NCBI RefSeq assembly: GCF_014873915.1
Contig: NZ_JADBEJ010000005.1
Location: forward strand, 1,674,001-1,738,000
Direction of reading: 5' to 3'
Source of the DNA: Amycolatopsis roodepoortensis
GTDB lineage: Bacteria; Actinomycetota; Actinomycetes; Mycobacteriales; Pseudonocardiaceae
Length of the DNA stretch: 64,000 nucleotides
Translations under genes and position numbers: made by a program
The notes under the pieces: model-generated
What the model was told of the DNA's origin: nothing
Database searches by the model: none
The model's input: only the letters and a program-made list of their open reading frames with translations
Shown: piece by piece, positions 8,038 through 16,599 of the stretch
How the letters are laid out: the number at the start of each line of letters is the position of its first letter
How positions within the stretch are numbered: position 1 is the stretch's first letter

Positions 8038-9264
8038 TCAGGCGTAGCGGACCTGGTAGTGCTTGATCCCGTTGAGCCAGCTCGACCGGAGCCGGTCCGG
8101 CGGGGAGACTTCCGCGATGTCCGGCATGACGTCGGCGATGGCGTTGAAGATCAGGTCGATCTCCAGCCGCGCGAGGTTGGCGCCGATGCAGTAGTGCGAA
8201 CCCGTGCCGCCGAAGCCGACGTGCGGGTTGTCCTCGCGGAGGATGTCGAACTTCTCCGGCTCGTCGAAGTGGTCCGGGTCGAAGTTCGCGGAACTGTAGA
8301 ACATCCCGACCCTGTCGCCCTTGCGGATGTGCTGGCCGCCGAGCTCGGTGTCCCTGGTCGCGGTGCGCTGGAAGGCGACCACCGGGGTGGCCCAGCGGAC
8401 GATCTCGTCCGGGGCGGTCTTCGGCCGCTCCCTCTTGTACAGCTCCCACTGGTCGGGGTGATCGAGGAACGCCTTCATCCCGTGGGTGATCGCGTTGCGC
8501 GTGGTCTCGTTGCCCGCGACGGCGAGCAGGATGACGAAGAAGCCGAACTCGTCCGACGCCAGCGACTCGCCGTCGACGTCGGCCTGCACCAGCTTCGTGA
8601 CGATGTCGTCCATCGGGCACTTGCGGCGTTCTTCGGCCATGTTCCAGGCGTAACCGACGATCTCCGCGGACGCGGCCAGCGGTTCGACCTCGTACTCGGG
8701 GTCGTCGTAGGCGACCATCTGGTTGGACCAGTCGAAGACCTTCAGCCGGTCTTCCTGCGGGATGCCGATCAGTTCGGCGATGGCCTGCAAGGGAAGTTCG
8801 CAGGCGACGTCGACGACGAAATCGCCGGAGCCCTTCTTCTTCGCCTCGCTGACGATCCGTTCCGCGCGGTCGCGCAGGGTGTCCTCGAGCTTCGCGATCG
8901 ACCTCGGTGTGAAGCCCTTCGACACGATCCGCCGCAGCTTCGTGTGCTGCGGGGCGTCCATGTTGAGCAGGACCAGCCGGTTGGCTTCGAGGCTGTCGTC
9001 GGTCATGTTCTCGTCGAACCGGATGATCGCGGTCTTCTCCCGGGAGGAGAACAGCTCGCTGTCCCTCGACACCGCCTTGACGTCATCGAGCCGGCTGACC
9101 ACCCAGTAGCCGTCATCGCGGAAGCCCGCGGTGTTGTGGGGCTGGGGGTTCCACCAGACCGGTGCCGTGCGGCGGAGTTCGGCGAACTCCTCCAGAGGCA
9201 GTCTGGTGGCGTAAAGATCCGGATCGGTGAAATCGAAACCGGCGGGGATCAGGGGAGCGGCCAC
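8038..9264 (-). CDS. cyp125: Steroid C26/27-monooxygenase cytochrome P450 CYP125
   Basis: A 408-residue class I P450. The I-helix oxygen-activation motif AGNETT is at residues 250-255 and the heme-binding loop FGFGGTGSHYCIGANLARLE places the axial cysteine at C359. PHVGFGGTG, EIVRWATPV and SSWLNGIKHYQV match mycobacterial CYP125, which oxidises the terminal side-chain carbon of cholesterol/cholestenone to the acid. No ferredoxin gene is adjacent; electrons must come from elsewhere. A perfect KstR site lies 26 bp upstream. It is divergent from fadA5, as Rv3545c is from Rv3546. Confidence 0.92.
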   Translation of the reverse strand: MAAPLIPAGFDFTDPDLYATRLPLEEFAELRRTAPVWWNPQPHNTAGFRDDGYWVVSRLDDVKAVSRDSELFSSREKTAIIRFDENMTDDSLEANRLVLLNMDAPQHTKLRRIVSKGFTPRSIAKLEDTLRDRAERIVSEAKKKGSGDFVVDVACELPLQAIAELIGIPQEDRLKVFDWSNQMVAYDDPEYEVEPLAASAEIVGYAWNMAEERRKCPMDDIVTKLVQADVDGESLASDEFGFFVILLAVAGNETTRNAITHGMKAFLDHPDQWELYKRERPKTAPDEIVRWATPVVAFQRTATRDTELGGQHIRKGDRVGMFYSSANFDPDHFDEPEKFDILREDNPHVGFGGTGSHYCIGANLARLEIDLIFNAIADVMPDIAEVSPPDRLRSSWLNGIKHYQVRYA

Positions 9265-9290
9265 GGGCTACCTCCTACGCGGTTCGCCAA

Positions 9291-9304
9291 TGAAACACGT
9301 TCTA
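9291..9304. promoter_or_regulatory. KstR operator, cyp125
   Basis: TGAAACACGTTCTA is a perfect match to the KstR palindrome, 26 bp upstream of cyp125. A weaker half-conserved copy (TGAAACCCGTTAAC) lies at 9350-9363 between this site and the fadA5 site. Confidence 0.82.
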
Positions 9305-9455
9305 GACCCGATTGAAGCATACGGTGTTTACCAAGTGAAGAGTTTTCAGTGAAACCCGTTAACTCGGCCACCGTGGATCATGCGACCCAGGCAACGAGCG
9401 GGAACGGCGACCAGCGATCAAAAACGGGCCAACCCTGCGACGTCTTGCTCAAATC

Positions 9456-9469
9456 AAGAACGTGTTCTA
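9456..9469. promoter_or_regulatory. KstR operator, fadA5
   Basis: AAGAACGTGTTCTA matches TnnAACnnGTTnnA with one mismatch (first base) and lies 40 bp upstream of the fadA5 start. Confidence 0.78.
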
Positions 9470-9509
9470 CTTTTCTCGGTAGTGAACAGTGTTTCCCCAG
9501 GAGGCGAAC

Positions 9510-10673
9510 GTGGGTAGTCCGGTGATCGTCGAGGCGGTCCGCACCCCCATCGGCAAGCGCAGGGGTCACCTGGCGGGGCTGCACGCCGCCGAGATCCTCG
9601 GCGCGGCGCAGCGCGCCCTGCTCGAACGCGCGGGGCTGGATCCCACGCTGGTCGAGCAGGCGATCGGCGGCGCCGTGACCCAGGCCGGCGAGCAGGCGGG
9701 CAACGTCACGCGCACCGCGTGGCTGCACGCCGGGCTCCCCGAGACCACGGGCGCGACCACCATCGACGCCCAGTGCGGATCGGCGCAGCAGGCGACGCAC
9801 CTGATCGCCGGGCTCATCGCGGCCGGCGCGATCGACGCCGGCGTCTCCTGCGGGGTCGAGGCGATGAGCCGGGTCCCGCTGGGCGCGAACCGCGGCGAGG
9901 GCATCGGCACGCCCCGGCCGGAGTCGTGGTCGATCGACATGCCCAACCAGTACGGCGCGGCCGAGCGGATCGCGGAACGCCGCGGGATCACCCGGCAGGA
10001 CGTCGACCGGTTCGGCACCGAGTCCCAGGCCAAGGCCGCCGCCGCCTGGGCCGCGGGGCACTTCGACCGCGAGGTCGTCGCGGTGAAGGCCCCCGTGCTC
10101 GGCGAGGACGGCGCACCGACCGGCGAGACACGGCTGGTGTCCCGCGACCAAGGACTCCGCGAGACGACCGTCGAAGGCCTCGCCAGGCTCAAGCCCGTCC
10201 TCGAAGGCGGCGTGCACACGGCCGGGACCTCGTCTCAGATCTCCGACGGCGCGGCCGCGCTCCTGCTGATGGACTCGGACCGGGCCAAGGCACTGGGCCT
10301 CAAGCCGCGAGCAAGGATCGTCTCGCAGGCGTTGGTCGGCGCGGAGCCGTACTACCACCTCGACGGCCCCGTGCAGGCGACCGAACGCGTCCTGGCCAAG
10401 GCGGGGATGGCGATCGCCGACCTCGACCTCTTCGAAGTCAACGAGGCGTTCGCTTCGGTCGTGTTGTCGTGGCTGCGGGTGCACCGGCCCGACGAAGGCA
10501 AGGTCAACGTGAACGGTGGCGCGATCGCGCTCGGGCATCCCGTCGGCAGCACCGGCGCCCGCCTGCTGACCACGGCGTTGCACGAACTGGAACGCCGTGA
10601 CGCGAGCACCGCGCTGGTGACGATGTGCGCCGGTGGCGCGCTTTCCACCGGCACGATCATCGAACGGATCTAG
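9510..10673 (+). CDS. fadA5: Steroid 3-ketoacyl-CoA thiolase FadA5
   Basis: A 387-residue degradative thiolase that cleaves acetyl/propionyl-CoA units from 3-oxo-cholesteryl-CoA side chains. Catalytic residues are all present: nucleophile C89 (DAQCGSAQQ), H343 (AIALGHPVGS) and C373 (CAGGALSTG). The substrate-loop segment AQALVGAEPYYHLDGPV-type sequence matches FadA5. The GTG at 9510 is preceded by CAGGAGG at 9499-9505 with good spacing, which excludes the longer start at 9489. It is monocistronic, followed by two intergenic hairpins. Confidence 0.92.
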   Translation: MGSPVIVEAVRTPIGKRRGHLAGLHAAEILGAAQRALLERAGLDPTLVEQAIGGAVTQAGEQAGNVTRTAWLHAGLPETTGATTIDAQCGSAQQATHLIAGLIAAGAIDAGVSCGVEAMSRVPLGANRGEGIGTPRPESWSIDMPNQYGAAERIAERRGITRQDVDRFGTESQAKAAAAWAAGHFDREVVAVKAPVLGEDGAPTGETRLVSRDQGLRETTVEGLARLKPVLEGGVHTAGTSSQISDGAAALLLMDSDRAKALGLKPRARIVSQALVGAEPYYHLDGPVQATERVLAKAGMAIADLDLFEVNEAFASVVLSWLRVHRPDEGKVNVNGGAIALGHPVGSTGARLLTTALHELERRDASTALVTMCAGGALSTGTIIERI

Positions 10674-10692
10674 CTTCACTCCGGGTGAGGGG

Positions 10693-10733
10693 TGTGTGGA
10701 AATAGGGACGTTCACTGTCTCTATTTCCACACA
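10693..10733. terminator. Perfect intergenic stem-loop after fadA5
   Basis: TGTGTGGAAATAG (10693-10705) pairs perfectly with CTATTTCCACACA (10721-10733). Four further inner pairs give a 17-bp stem with a 7-nt loop. It may end fadA5 transcription or be a dispersed palindromic element. Confidence 0.65.
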
Positions 10734-10760
10734 GTGCTCATGACCGGACCGGTCACTCAC

Positions 10761-10807
10761 GACTGTGTGGATTTCTGGTCATCTGACGCCCCAAACTCCA
10801 CACAGTC
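10761..10807. repeat. Second inverted repeat sharing the TGTGTGGA arm
   Basis: GACTGTGTGGA (10761-10771) is complementary to TCCACACAGTC (10797-10807) across a 25-nt spacer. The arm reuses TGTGTGGA from the preceding hairpin, so the two look like related elements in tandem. It lies between fadA5 and the convergent pyridoxamine-oxidase-family gene. Confidence 0.55.
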
Positions 10808-10845
10808 GACGACCGCGACTGGCCACCTGACTTTGCCTTGCCCTG

Positions 10846-11331
10846 CTAGTCCAGACCGACCTCGACCACCGGACCGTTGTCCGGCCTCGCGAGCCGTTTG
10901 CTCCCCTGCCCCTCCTTCCAGTAGTCGAAATAGATGGTGTTGCCCTCGACCCAGGTCAGCACCGCTTCGGTGAGTTCGAGCCGGAAGACGTGCGCCTCCC
11001 CGTCGTCGCCCTGCAGGCGGGCGACCTCCGCCGGATCGGTGATCTCGACGGCCTTTCCCGACACCTTCGCGTCCGCGCCGCCCTCGTCGATCGCCGAGGC
11101 GGCGTGGATCGCGAACCTGCCGTCGCGTTGCAGGTCCTTCGCTTTCATCGCGCCGATCATCGAACCGATCAGCAGGTCCCGCTCACGGAAATCGACCTCA
11201 CTGCCACTGACCCTGGGCGAGCCGTCCCGTCGGACCGTCGCCAGCACATGCGACTTCGCCGCGGTGAACCGCTCCTTGATCTTCTCCGCCAGCGCAGGTG
11301 CCTCTTCACTGAACTGCTGCCACGTCGCCAT
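10846..11331 (-). CDS. Pyridoxamine 5'-phosphate oxidase-family flavoprotein
   Basis: A 161-residue single-domain split-barrel protein of the PNPOx-like FMN/F420-binding superfamily. The hallmark strand LATVRRDGSPRVSGSEVDF is near residues 30-48, followed by DLLIGSMIGAMKAKDLQRDG, which normally contacts the flavin phosphate. The substrate is unknown. It occupies the position of Rv3547 (ddn) beside fadA5 but does not look like a Ddn orthologue. Monocistronic. Confidence 0.75.
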   Translation of the reverse strand: MATWQQFSEEAPALAEKIKERFTAAKSHVLATVRRDGSPRVSGSEVDFRERDLLIGSMIGAMKAKDLQRDGRFAIHAASAIDEGGADAKVSGKAVEITDPAEVARLQGDDGEAHVFRLELTEAVLTWVEGNTIYFDYWKEGQGSKRLARPDNGPVVEVGLD

Positions 11332-11371
11332 GCGGAACAGCGTCCCACCGGGGTCCGACAGTTTCGAGGCC

Positions 11372-12217
11372 TCAGGGCCGCGGCGCCCCCATCGGGTTCG
11401 GCAGCGGGATCGCCCCGGCGTCGAAGATGTGGCGGCTCAGCGGGACGGCGAGCCGCACGGCCTCGGCGGCCCCGTCCTCGCCGAGCGCTTCGAGCGGGCC
11501 GGTGGCGAGACGGTCGGTCTCGTCCTCGATCCGTTGGCGCAGCGCGATTCCCGGACCGGTGAGGGCCAGATCGCCGTCGAGGATCCCGCGTCCGGACAAC
11601 CGCGCGACGCTCTCGTCCCACTCGTCGTCGGACCAGCCGCGGTTGACCTGGACCACCTCGCGGGTCACCGCTCCGCTGCCGATGTGGGTCAGCGTGGTGT
11701 CGAGCCCGCGCAGCCCGGCGGCGACGGCGGACAGCACGTGACCGTCCCCGCGATGCTCGCGCAACACCGTCGCCGCGAGCCAGACCCGGCCGGCGAGCGT
11801 GGCGGGCCTGGTCACCGAGGACCAGGCGGCGGCTAGCGGCCTTGCCGCGTAATCGCAGCCGGTGACGGCTTGCTCGAGCAGGTCGGCGAGGTCCGCGAGA
11901 GGCGCGTCGTCGGGCAGGATCCGGTTCAGGGCTTCCTCGACGGCGTCCATCCGGCTCTTCAGCACGATCGCCGGTTCGGCGTATTTCCACGCGTCGGGCA
12001 AGGACCGCGCGACCATCCGCGGGGCGAATCCGAACAGCATCGCGGTCGCCGGTGGTTCCGGCAGCGGCCCGAGCGGCGCGACCCGGCCGGCGAAATAGCC
12101 CATCCACCACCCGGGCAGGCCTGCCGCCTTGGCCGCGGCCGCCGTTTCCGGCGCGAAGTAGACGACGGCGTGCAGCGGCTCGACCGCTTCCCAGAGACGG
12201 CGCTGAAGTGACTTCAC
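11372..12217 (-). CDS. SCO6745-family protein
   Basis: A 281-residue protein that opens with LWEAVEPLHAVVYFAPE, the start typical of the actinobacterial SCO6745 family, often annotated as helix-turn-helix proteins. The C-terminal half has a winged-helix-like layout (EWDESVARLSGRGILDGDLALTGPGIALRQRIEDETDRL), so DNA binding or an evolved ligand-binding role is possible. The GTG at 12217 is the only start fitting the family N-terminus; GGAGG sits almost against it. It is divergent from the GNAT gene. Confidence 0.7.
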   Translation of the reverse strand: MKSLQRRLWEAVEPLHAVVYFAPETAAAAKAAGLPGWWMGYFAGRVAPLGPLPEPPATAMLFGFAPRMVARSLPDAWKYAEPAIVLKSRMDAVEEALNRILPDDAPLADLADLLEQAVTGCDYAARPLAAAWSSVTRPATLAGRVWLAATVLREHRGDGHVLSAVAAGLRGLDTTLTHIGSGAVTREVVQVNRGWSDDEWDESVARLSGRGILDGDLALTGPGIALRQRIEDETDRLATGPLEALGEDGAAEAVRLAVPLSRHIFDAGAIPLPNPMGAPRP

Positions 12218-12280
12218 GCCTCCATCTTGCCTCGCCGAAAACGGGATGCGGGCGATCGCGGCGTGGTGTGGGATCACGGC

Positions 12281-13150
12281 ATGGTGATCAGCTTGGAGAA
12301 ACCGGGACCCGATGGGCTGAACGAGGCCGTCGACGCGCTGCGGGAGTGGCAATCCGAAGGCGTGGCCTGGCAACTGCATCCCGGTGACCTCGGCTGGTTC
12401 TGGCGTTCGGGGGCGGAGGCGACAGCCGCGGCGGTCCGGATCTGGCGCCGGGACGGGCGGATTCTCGCCGTCGGGCTCCTGGACGGAGCCGATCTCCTGC
12501 GCGTGACGACCGCCCCCGATGTCCGCCGGGACGAGGAATTGGCGCGGCGGATGGCCGAAGACATCGTCGCGCCGGAACGCGGGGTGCTGCCACCGGGAGA
12601 GGTGTCCGTCGAAGCGCCGAACGACGCCCTGCTCCACGATCTGCTGCCCGGCCACGGCTGGCACGCCGGCGAACCGTGGACCCCGCTGCGCCGCGACCTC
12701 ACCGAACCGGTGAAGGACCCAGGCCTGCGGATCGAGACGATCGGTCCGGACGACTGCCATGTTTGGGCCGACGTGATGCGGGGAGCCTTCGACGGCTCGA
12801 CGTTCACCCCCGAGAAGTGGCGCACGATGGCGACCGGAGCGCCGTACGCCGACTCCCGCTACCTCGTCGGGTACGACGAACAGGGCGACGCGGTCGCAGC
12901 GGTGGCCGTGTGGTCGGCCGGGCAGGGCAAACCCGGTGTGCTGGAACCGATGGGCGTACACCGGGACCATCGCGGGCACGGTCACGGCAGGGCGATCACC
13001 TTCGCCGCGGCGGCCGCGCTCCGGAAGCTCGGCTCGTCGAGCGCGGGCGTGAACACGCCGAGTTCCAATGTCGCCGCGGTCGCGACCTACGAATCGAGCG
13101 GGTTCCAGCGGCTTCCCGAGGTCCGGGATCTGACGCGGGACGCCTCGTGA
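12281..13150 (+). CDS. GNAT N-acetyltransferase
   Basis: About 289 residues. The C-terminal half is a GNAT acetyltransferase domain with the acetyl-CoA pyrophosphate-binding motif A in GVHRDHRGHGHGRAI and a C-terminal ANVAAVATYESSGF-like motif B (here SSNVAAVATYESSGF). The N-terminal half is a degenerate GNAT-like fold. The acceptor is unknown. The ATG at 12281 (MVISLEKPG) is preferred over 12227, whose extra residues are basic and unlike the family. The stop codon lies inside the hairpin at 13144-13189. Confidence 0.75.
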   Translation: MVISLEKPGPDGLNEAVDALREWQSEGVAWQLHPGDLGWFWRSGAEATAAAVRIWRRDGRILAVGLLDGADLLRVTTAPDVRRDEELARRMAEDIVAPERGVLPPGEVSVEAPNDALLHDLLPGHGWHAGEPWTPLRRDLTEPVKDPGLRIETIGPDDCHVWADVMRGAFDGSTFTPEKWRTMATGAPYADSRYLVGYDEQGDAVAAVAVWSAGQGKPGVLEPMGVHRDHRGHGHGRAITFAAAAALRKLGSSSAGVNTPSSNVAAVATYESSGFQRLPEVRDLTRDAS

Positions 13151-13189
13151 GTGGTAAGAACGGTTAGAACCGTCCTTACCACTCACGAG
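13144..13189. terminator. Long bidirectional hairpin
   Basis: CTCGTGAGTGGTAAG (13144-13158) pairs with CTTACCACTCACGAG (13175-13189). After one mismatch the inner arms ACGGTT/AACCGT continue the stem almost to the tip. It sits between the convergent GNAT and SDR genes and contains the GNAT stop codon. Confidence 0.75.
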
Positions 13190-13198
13190 ACCGAAGAC

Positions 13199-14104
13199 CT
13201 ACGCTCCATAAACGGGTTCAGACACGGGAGCCTCCGCCAGCAACTCCGCCACCACCGGCCCGAGTTCGGCGGGCGACCACCGGGAACCCTTGTCCCGCAC
13301 CGTGCCGTGCCGCCAGCCCTGCGCGATCGAGACGCGCCCGCCGTCGACCTCGAACACCCGGCCGGTGACCCCGGACGACTCCTCGCTGCCGAGCCACACC
13401 ACCAGCGGCGACACGTTTTCCGGTGCCATGGCGTCGAAACCGTCCTCCGGCGCGGCCATGTCGTCGGCGAAGGCCACTTCGGTCATCCGGGTGCGGGCGG
13501 CCGGGGCGATCGCGTTCACGGTGACGCCGTACCGCGCGAATTCGGTGGCGGCGACCAGCGTGAGCCCCAGGATCCCGGACTTCGCGGCCGCGTAGTTCCC
13601 CTGCCCGACGCTGCCGAGCAGACCCGCGCCCGAACTGGTGTTGATCACCCGCGCGGTCCGCGTCCGGCCGGCCTTCGCCTCGGCTCGCCAGTATTCGGCG
13701 GCGTGCCGCGTCGGCGCGAAATGCCCCTTCAGGTGGACACGGATGACCGCGTCCCACTCCTCCTCGCCGAGGTTGACCAGCATCCGGTCGCGCAGGAAAC
13801 CCGCGTTGTTGACCAGGACGTCCAAGCCGCCGAACGTTTCGACGGCCGTCCGCACCAGCGCCGCGGCACCGTCCCACGAAGCGATGTCGTCGGTGTTCGC
13901 CACCGCCTTGCCGCCGAGCGCCTCGATCTCGTCGACGACGTCCTGGGCGGGCCCGGCCGACCCTCCGCTTCCGTCGATCCCGGCGCCGAGGTCGTTCACC
14001 ACCACCCGCGCGCCCTCGGCGGCGAACGCGAGCGCGTGCGCCCGCCCGATGCCACGACCGGCTCCGGTCACCACCACGATCCGGCCGTCGGCGATCCCGC
14101 TCAC
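13199..14104 (-). CDS. Short-chain dehydrogenase (Rv3548c-like)
   Basis: A 301-residue classical SDR, probably an NAD-dependent hydroxyacyl-CoA or hydroxysteroid dehydrogenase. It shows the Rossmann motif TGAGRGIGRAHA near residue 13, NNAG, a Ser in INTSSGAG and the catalytic YAAAKSG. A C-terminal extension (GSRWSPAELGPVVAELLAEA) resembles the peroxisomal multifunctional-type hydroxyacyl-CoA dehydrogenases. The GTG at 14104 overlaps the stop of the upstream SDR (GTGA), so the two are coupled. Gene order matches Rv3549c-Rv3548c, divergent from echA20; KstR2 control is inferred from the shared intergenic site. Confidence 0.82.
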   Translation of the reverse strand: MSGIADGRIVVVTGAGRGIGRAHALAFAAEGARVVVNDLGAGIDGSGGSAGPAQDVVDEIEALGGKAVANTDDIASWDGAAALVRTAVETFGGLDVLVNNAGFLRDRMLVNLGEEEWDAVIRVHLKGHFAPTRHAAEYWRAEAKAGRTRTARVINTSSGAGLLGSVGQGNYAAAKSGILGLTLVAATEFARYGVTVNAIAPAARTRMTEVAFADDMAAPEDGFDAMAPENVSPLVVWLGSEESSGVTGRVFEVDGGRVSIAQGWRHGTVRDKGSRWSPAELGPVVAELLAEAPVSEPVYGA

Positions 14105-14898
14105 ACCGGCTCCTTTCGTTCTTTCACCAGGGAATTGGAAGCGGCGAGGAAGGCAGGAACCTCTCCCCCGCCGTGCACGGTCAGGCAGGCGCCGCTGACG
14201 TAGGAAGCCAGCGGGGAAGCCAGGAACACCGCGCAGGCACCGATCTCGTCCGGATCGGCCAACCGTCCTAACGGGACAGTCGCGCCCACCGCCTCGATGC
14301 CCGCTTCGTCGCCGTAGTGCAGATGCGAGTGCTCCGTCCGCACCATGCCGACGTCGAGCCCGTTGACCCGCACCTTCGGCGCCCACTCGACGGCGAGCGA
14401 CGCGGTCAAGTTGTCCAGGCCCGCTTTCGCCGCGCCGTAGGACGCCGTGCCCGGCGACGGTCTCGTCGCGCTGACACTGCTGATGTTCACGATGACGCCG
14501 CCGCTTTCCTGCTCCTGCATGACGGCGTTCGCCGCACGCGCGACGGCCAGCGGAGCCAGGAGGTTCAGCGCGACGATCTTCTCGTGGAACCGCGGCGACG
14601 CGTTCGCCGCCTCGGCGTACGGAGCGCCGCCCGCGTTGTTGACCACGACGTCGAGCCTGCCGTGCCGCCGGATGACCTCTTCGACGAGCGCGTCGACCTC
14701 TTTCGGGTCGCGGACGTCGCAGGAGATGAACGTCGACGCGCCGTCCCCGGCGCAGACGGGCCGCTCAGGTTCGGTGCGCGCGCAGGTGACGACTTCGGCC
14801 CCGGCACGCAGGAAAGTCCTGGTGACACCGGCGCCGACGCCGCGGACCCCGCCGGTCACCAGCACCACCGCGCCGTCGAGCCGAAGTTCGAGTGCCAT
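14101..14898 (-). CDS. Short-chain dehydrogenase (Rv3549c-like)
   Basis: A 265-residue SDR with TGGVRGVGAGV near residue 15, NNAGG, Ser in VNISSVSATR and catalytic YGAAKAG. It is the first gene of a two-gene operon with the SDR downstream, and both presumably oxidise hydroxyl groups on CoA-bound ring C/D or side-chain intermediates; the exact substrate is not shown by the sequence. It is divergent from echA20 across a KstR2-type site. Confidence 0.82.
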   Translation of the reverse strand: MALELRLDGAVVLVTGGVRGVGAGVTRTFLRAGAEVVTCARTEPERPVCAGDGASTFISCDVRDPKEVDALVEEVIRRHGRLDVVVNNAGGAPYAEAANASPRFHEKIVALNLLAPLAVARAANAVMQEQESGGVIVNISSVSATRPSPGTASYGAAKAGLDNLTASLAVEWAPKVRVNGLDVGMVRTEHSHLHYGDEAGIEAVGATVPLGRLADPDEIGACAVFLASPLASYVSGACLTVHGGGEVPAFLAASNSLVKERKEPV

Positions 14899-14952
14899 GC
14901 CGGGCCTCCTTCACGTCGCTGTACCCGGGCCGGACGTCCTGCTAACGTACCA

Positions 14953-14966
14953 AGCAAGTGCTAGGT
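14953..14966. promoter_or_regulatory. KstR2 operator, SDR pair/echA20
   Basis: AGCAAGTGCTAGGT matches the KstR2 palindrome AnCAAGnnCTTGnT with one mismatch. It lies between the divergent SDR operon and echA20-ipdABC, 23 bp before the echA20 ATG. Confidence 0.75.
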
Positions 14967-14989
14967 TTGGTAGCGGAGAAGGGTGTCCG

Positions 14990-15739
14990 ATGACCGTTTC
15001 CACCCACTCACCGGAGCCCGGCGTCGCCGTGGTCACGGTCGACGCGCCCCCGGTGAACGCGCTGAGCGTGAAGGGATGGTTCGCCCTCGCGTCCGCCGTC
15101 ACCGAAGCCGGACGCGATCCGGCGATCCACGTGGTGGTGCTGCGCGCGGAGGGCCGCGGGTTCAACGCCGGGGTCGACATCAAGGAGATCCAGCGCGACC
15201 CGGGGTACGGGGCGCTGATCGGCGCGAACGAGGGCTGCGCGGCGGCGTTCTCCGCCGTGTACGACTGCGCCGTCCCGGTGATCGCCGCGGTGCAGGGTTT
15301 CTGTCTCGGCGGCGGGGTCGGCCTGGTCGGCAACGCGGACGTCGTGGTCGCCAGCGAGGACGCCACCTTCGGGCTCCCCGAAGTCGACCGCGGCGCGCTG
15401 GGCGCGGCGACCCATCTCGCGCGGCTGGTCCCCCAGCATCTGATGCGCGCCCTGTACTACACGGCTTCGACGATCACCGCGGATCAGTTGCATCACCACG
15501 GTTCGGTCTACGCCGTCGTCCCGCGAGAGGACCTCGACGAGACCGCGCTCGGCGTCGCGCGGCAGATCGCGGCGAAGGACACCCGCGTGATCCGCGCCGC
15601 GAAACAGGCCATCAACGGCATCGACGTCCAGCCCGTGCACCGCAGCTACCGCTTCGAGCAGGGATTCACCTTCGAACTCAACCTGGCGGGCGTCTCGGAC
15701 GGCGCGCGCCAGGAGTTCTTGGACGGTAAGGGGAAGTGA
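14990..15739 (+). CDS. echA20: Ring D-opening CoA hydrolase EchA20
   Basis: A 249-residue crotonase-fold enzyme. In M. tuberculosis EchA20 hydrolyses ring D of the bicyclic CoA thioester (HIEC-CoA) to give COCHEA-CoA. The classical hydratase glutamate pair is only half kept: the first position is G111 (LGGGVGLVGNAD) and the second is E131 (FGLPEVDRG), consistent with a hydrolase rather than a hydratase. The ATG at 14990 follows the KstR2 site; in-frame upstream sequence crosses the operator and belongs to the opposite strand gene. The stop overlaps the ipdA ATG (TGATG). Confidence 0.88.
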   Translation: MTVSTHSPEPGVAVVTVDAPPVNALSVKGWFALASAVTEAGRDPAIHVVVLRAEGRGFNAGVDIKEIQRDPGYGALIGANEGCAAAFSAVYDCAVPVIAAVQGFCLGGGVGLVGNADVVVASEDATFGLPEVDRGALGAATHLARLVPQHLMRALYYTASTITADQLHHHGSVYAVVPREDLDETALGVARQIAAKDTRVIRAAKQAINGIDVQPVHRSYRFEQGFTFELNLAGVSDGARQEFLDGKGK

Positions 15740-16599
15740 TGGCCGACAAGCGGACGACGCCGGACGAGATCGCCGCCGAACTGAAGGACGGCATGACGAT
15801 CGGGATCGGCGGCTGGGGCTCGCGGCGCAAGCCCATGGCGCTGGTGCGCGCGATCCTGCGTTCTCCGGTCAAGGATCTCACCGTGGTCTCCTACGGCGGT
15901 CCGGACGTCGGGCTCCTGGCGTCGGCGGGCAAGATCAAGCATCTCGTCTTCGGTTTCGTCACCCTCGACTCGATCCCCTACGACCCGTGGTTCTCCCGGG
16001 TGCGGGAAGCCGGGTCGATCACCGTCACGGAGTACGACGAAGGCGTGTTCGGGACCGGTCTTTCCGCTGCCGCGCAACGACTTCCCTTCCTGCCGACCCG
16101 GGCGGGACTCGGCTCCGGTGTCCTGGACCTGAACCCGTCGCTGCGCACCGTCCGCTCGCCGTACGACGACGCCGAAGAGCTGCTGGCCGTGCCCGCTCTG
16201 AAGCTCGACGCGGCCTTCGTCCACCTCAACCGCGCCGACGCCCGGGGCAACGCGCAGTACCTCGGGCCCGATCCGTACTTCGACGAGCTGTTCGCGCTCG
16301 CCGCCGACAAGTGTTACGTGTCAACGGAAAAGATCGTCGAGACGGCCGAGCTCACCGAAGCGGGGCCGGTGCAGAGCCTGTTGCTGAGCCGGATGCTCGT
16401 CACCGGGGTGGCCGAGACGCCGAACGGCGCGCATTTCACCACCGCCGTCCCGGACTACGGGCGCGACGAGCGTTTCCAGCGTCATTACGCCGAAGCGGCC
16501 AAGGATCTCGACGCGTGGCCGGAATTCGTCGACAGGTTCCTGTCCGGGGACGAAGCGCACTACCAGAAGGCCGTCGCCGAATTCGGGGAGTCCGCGTGA
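15739..16599 (+). CDS. ipdA: COCHEA-CoA hydrolase subunit IpdA
   Basis: A 286-residue class I CoA-transferase-fold protein. With IpdB it forms a heterotetramer that hydrolytically opens ring C of COCHEA-CoA, although the fold is that of a CoA transferase. The N-terminal GMTIGIGGWGSRRKPMA and the TEYDEG segment at residues 97-102, near the essential glutamate of mycobacterial IpdA, are conserved. The ATG at 15739 overlaps the echA20 stop; a GTG three bases earlier is less likely. Confidence 0.9.
   Translation: MADKRTTPDEIAAELKDGMTIGIGGWGSRRKPMALVRAILRSPVKDLTVVSYGGPDVGLLASAGKIKHLVFGFVTLDSIPYDPWFSRVREAGSITVTEYDEGVFGTGLSAAAQRLPFLPTRAGLGSGVLDLNPSLRTVRSPYDDAEELLAVPALKLDAAFVHLNRADARGNAQYLGPDPYFDELFALAADKCYVSTEKIVETAELTEAGPVQSLLLSRMLVTGVAETPNGAHFTTAVPDYGRDERFQRHYAEAAKDLDAWPEFVDRFLSGDEAHYQKAVAEFGESA

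Noticed and set aside
8038..9264. CYP142 instead of CYP125
   Set aside because: The sequence and its place divergent from fadA5 match CYP125; CYP142 sits elsewhere in M. tuberculosis and differs around the heme loop.
9350..9363. Third full KstR site between cyp125 and fadA5
   Set aside because: TGAAACCCGTTAAC fails the last palindrome position and the two flanking sites already account for both genes; noted only as a weak copy.
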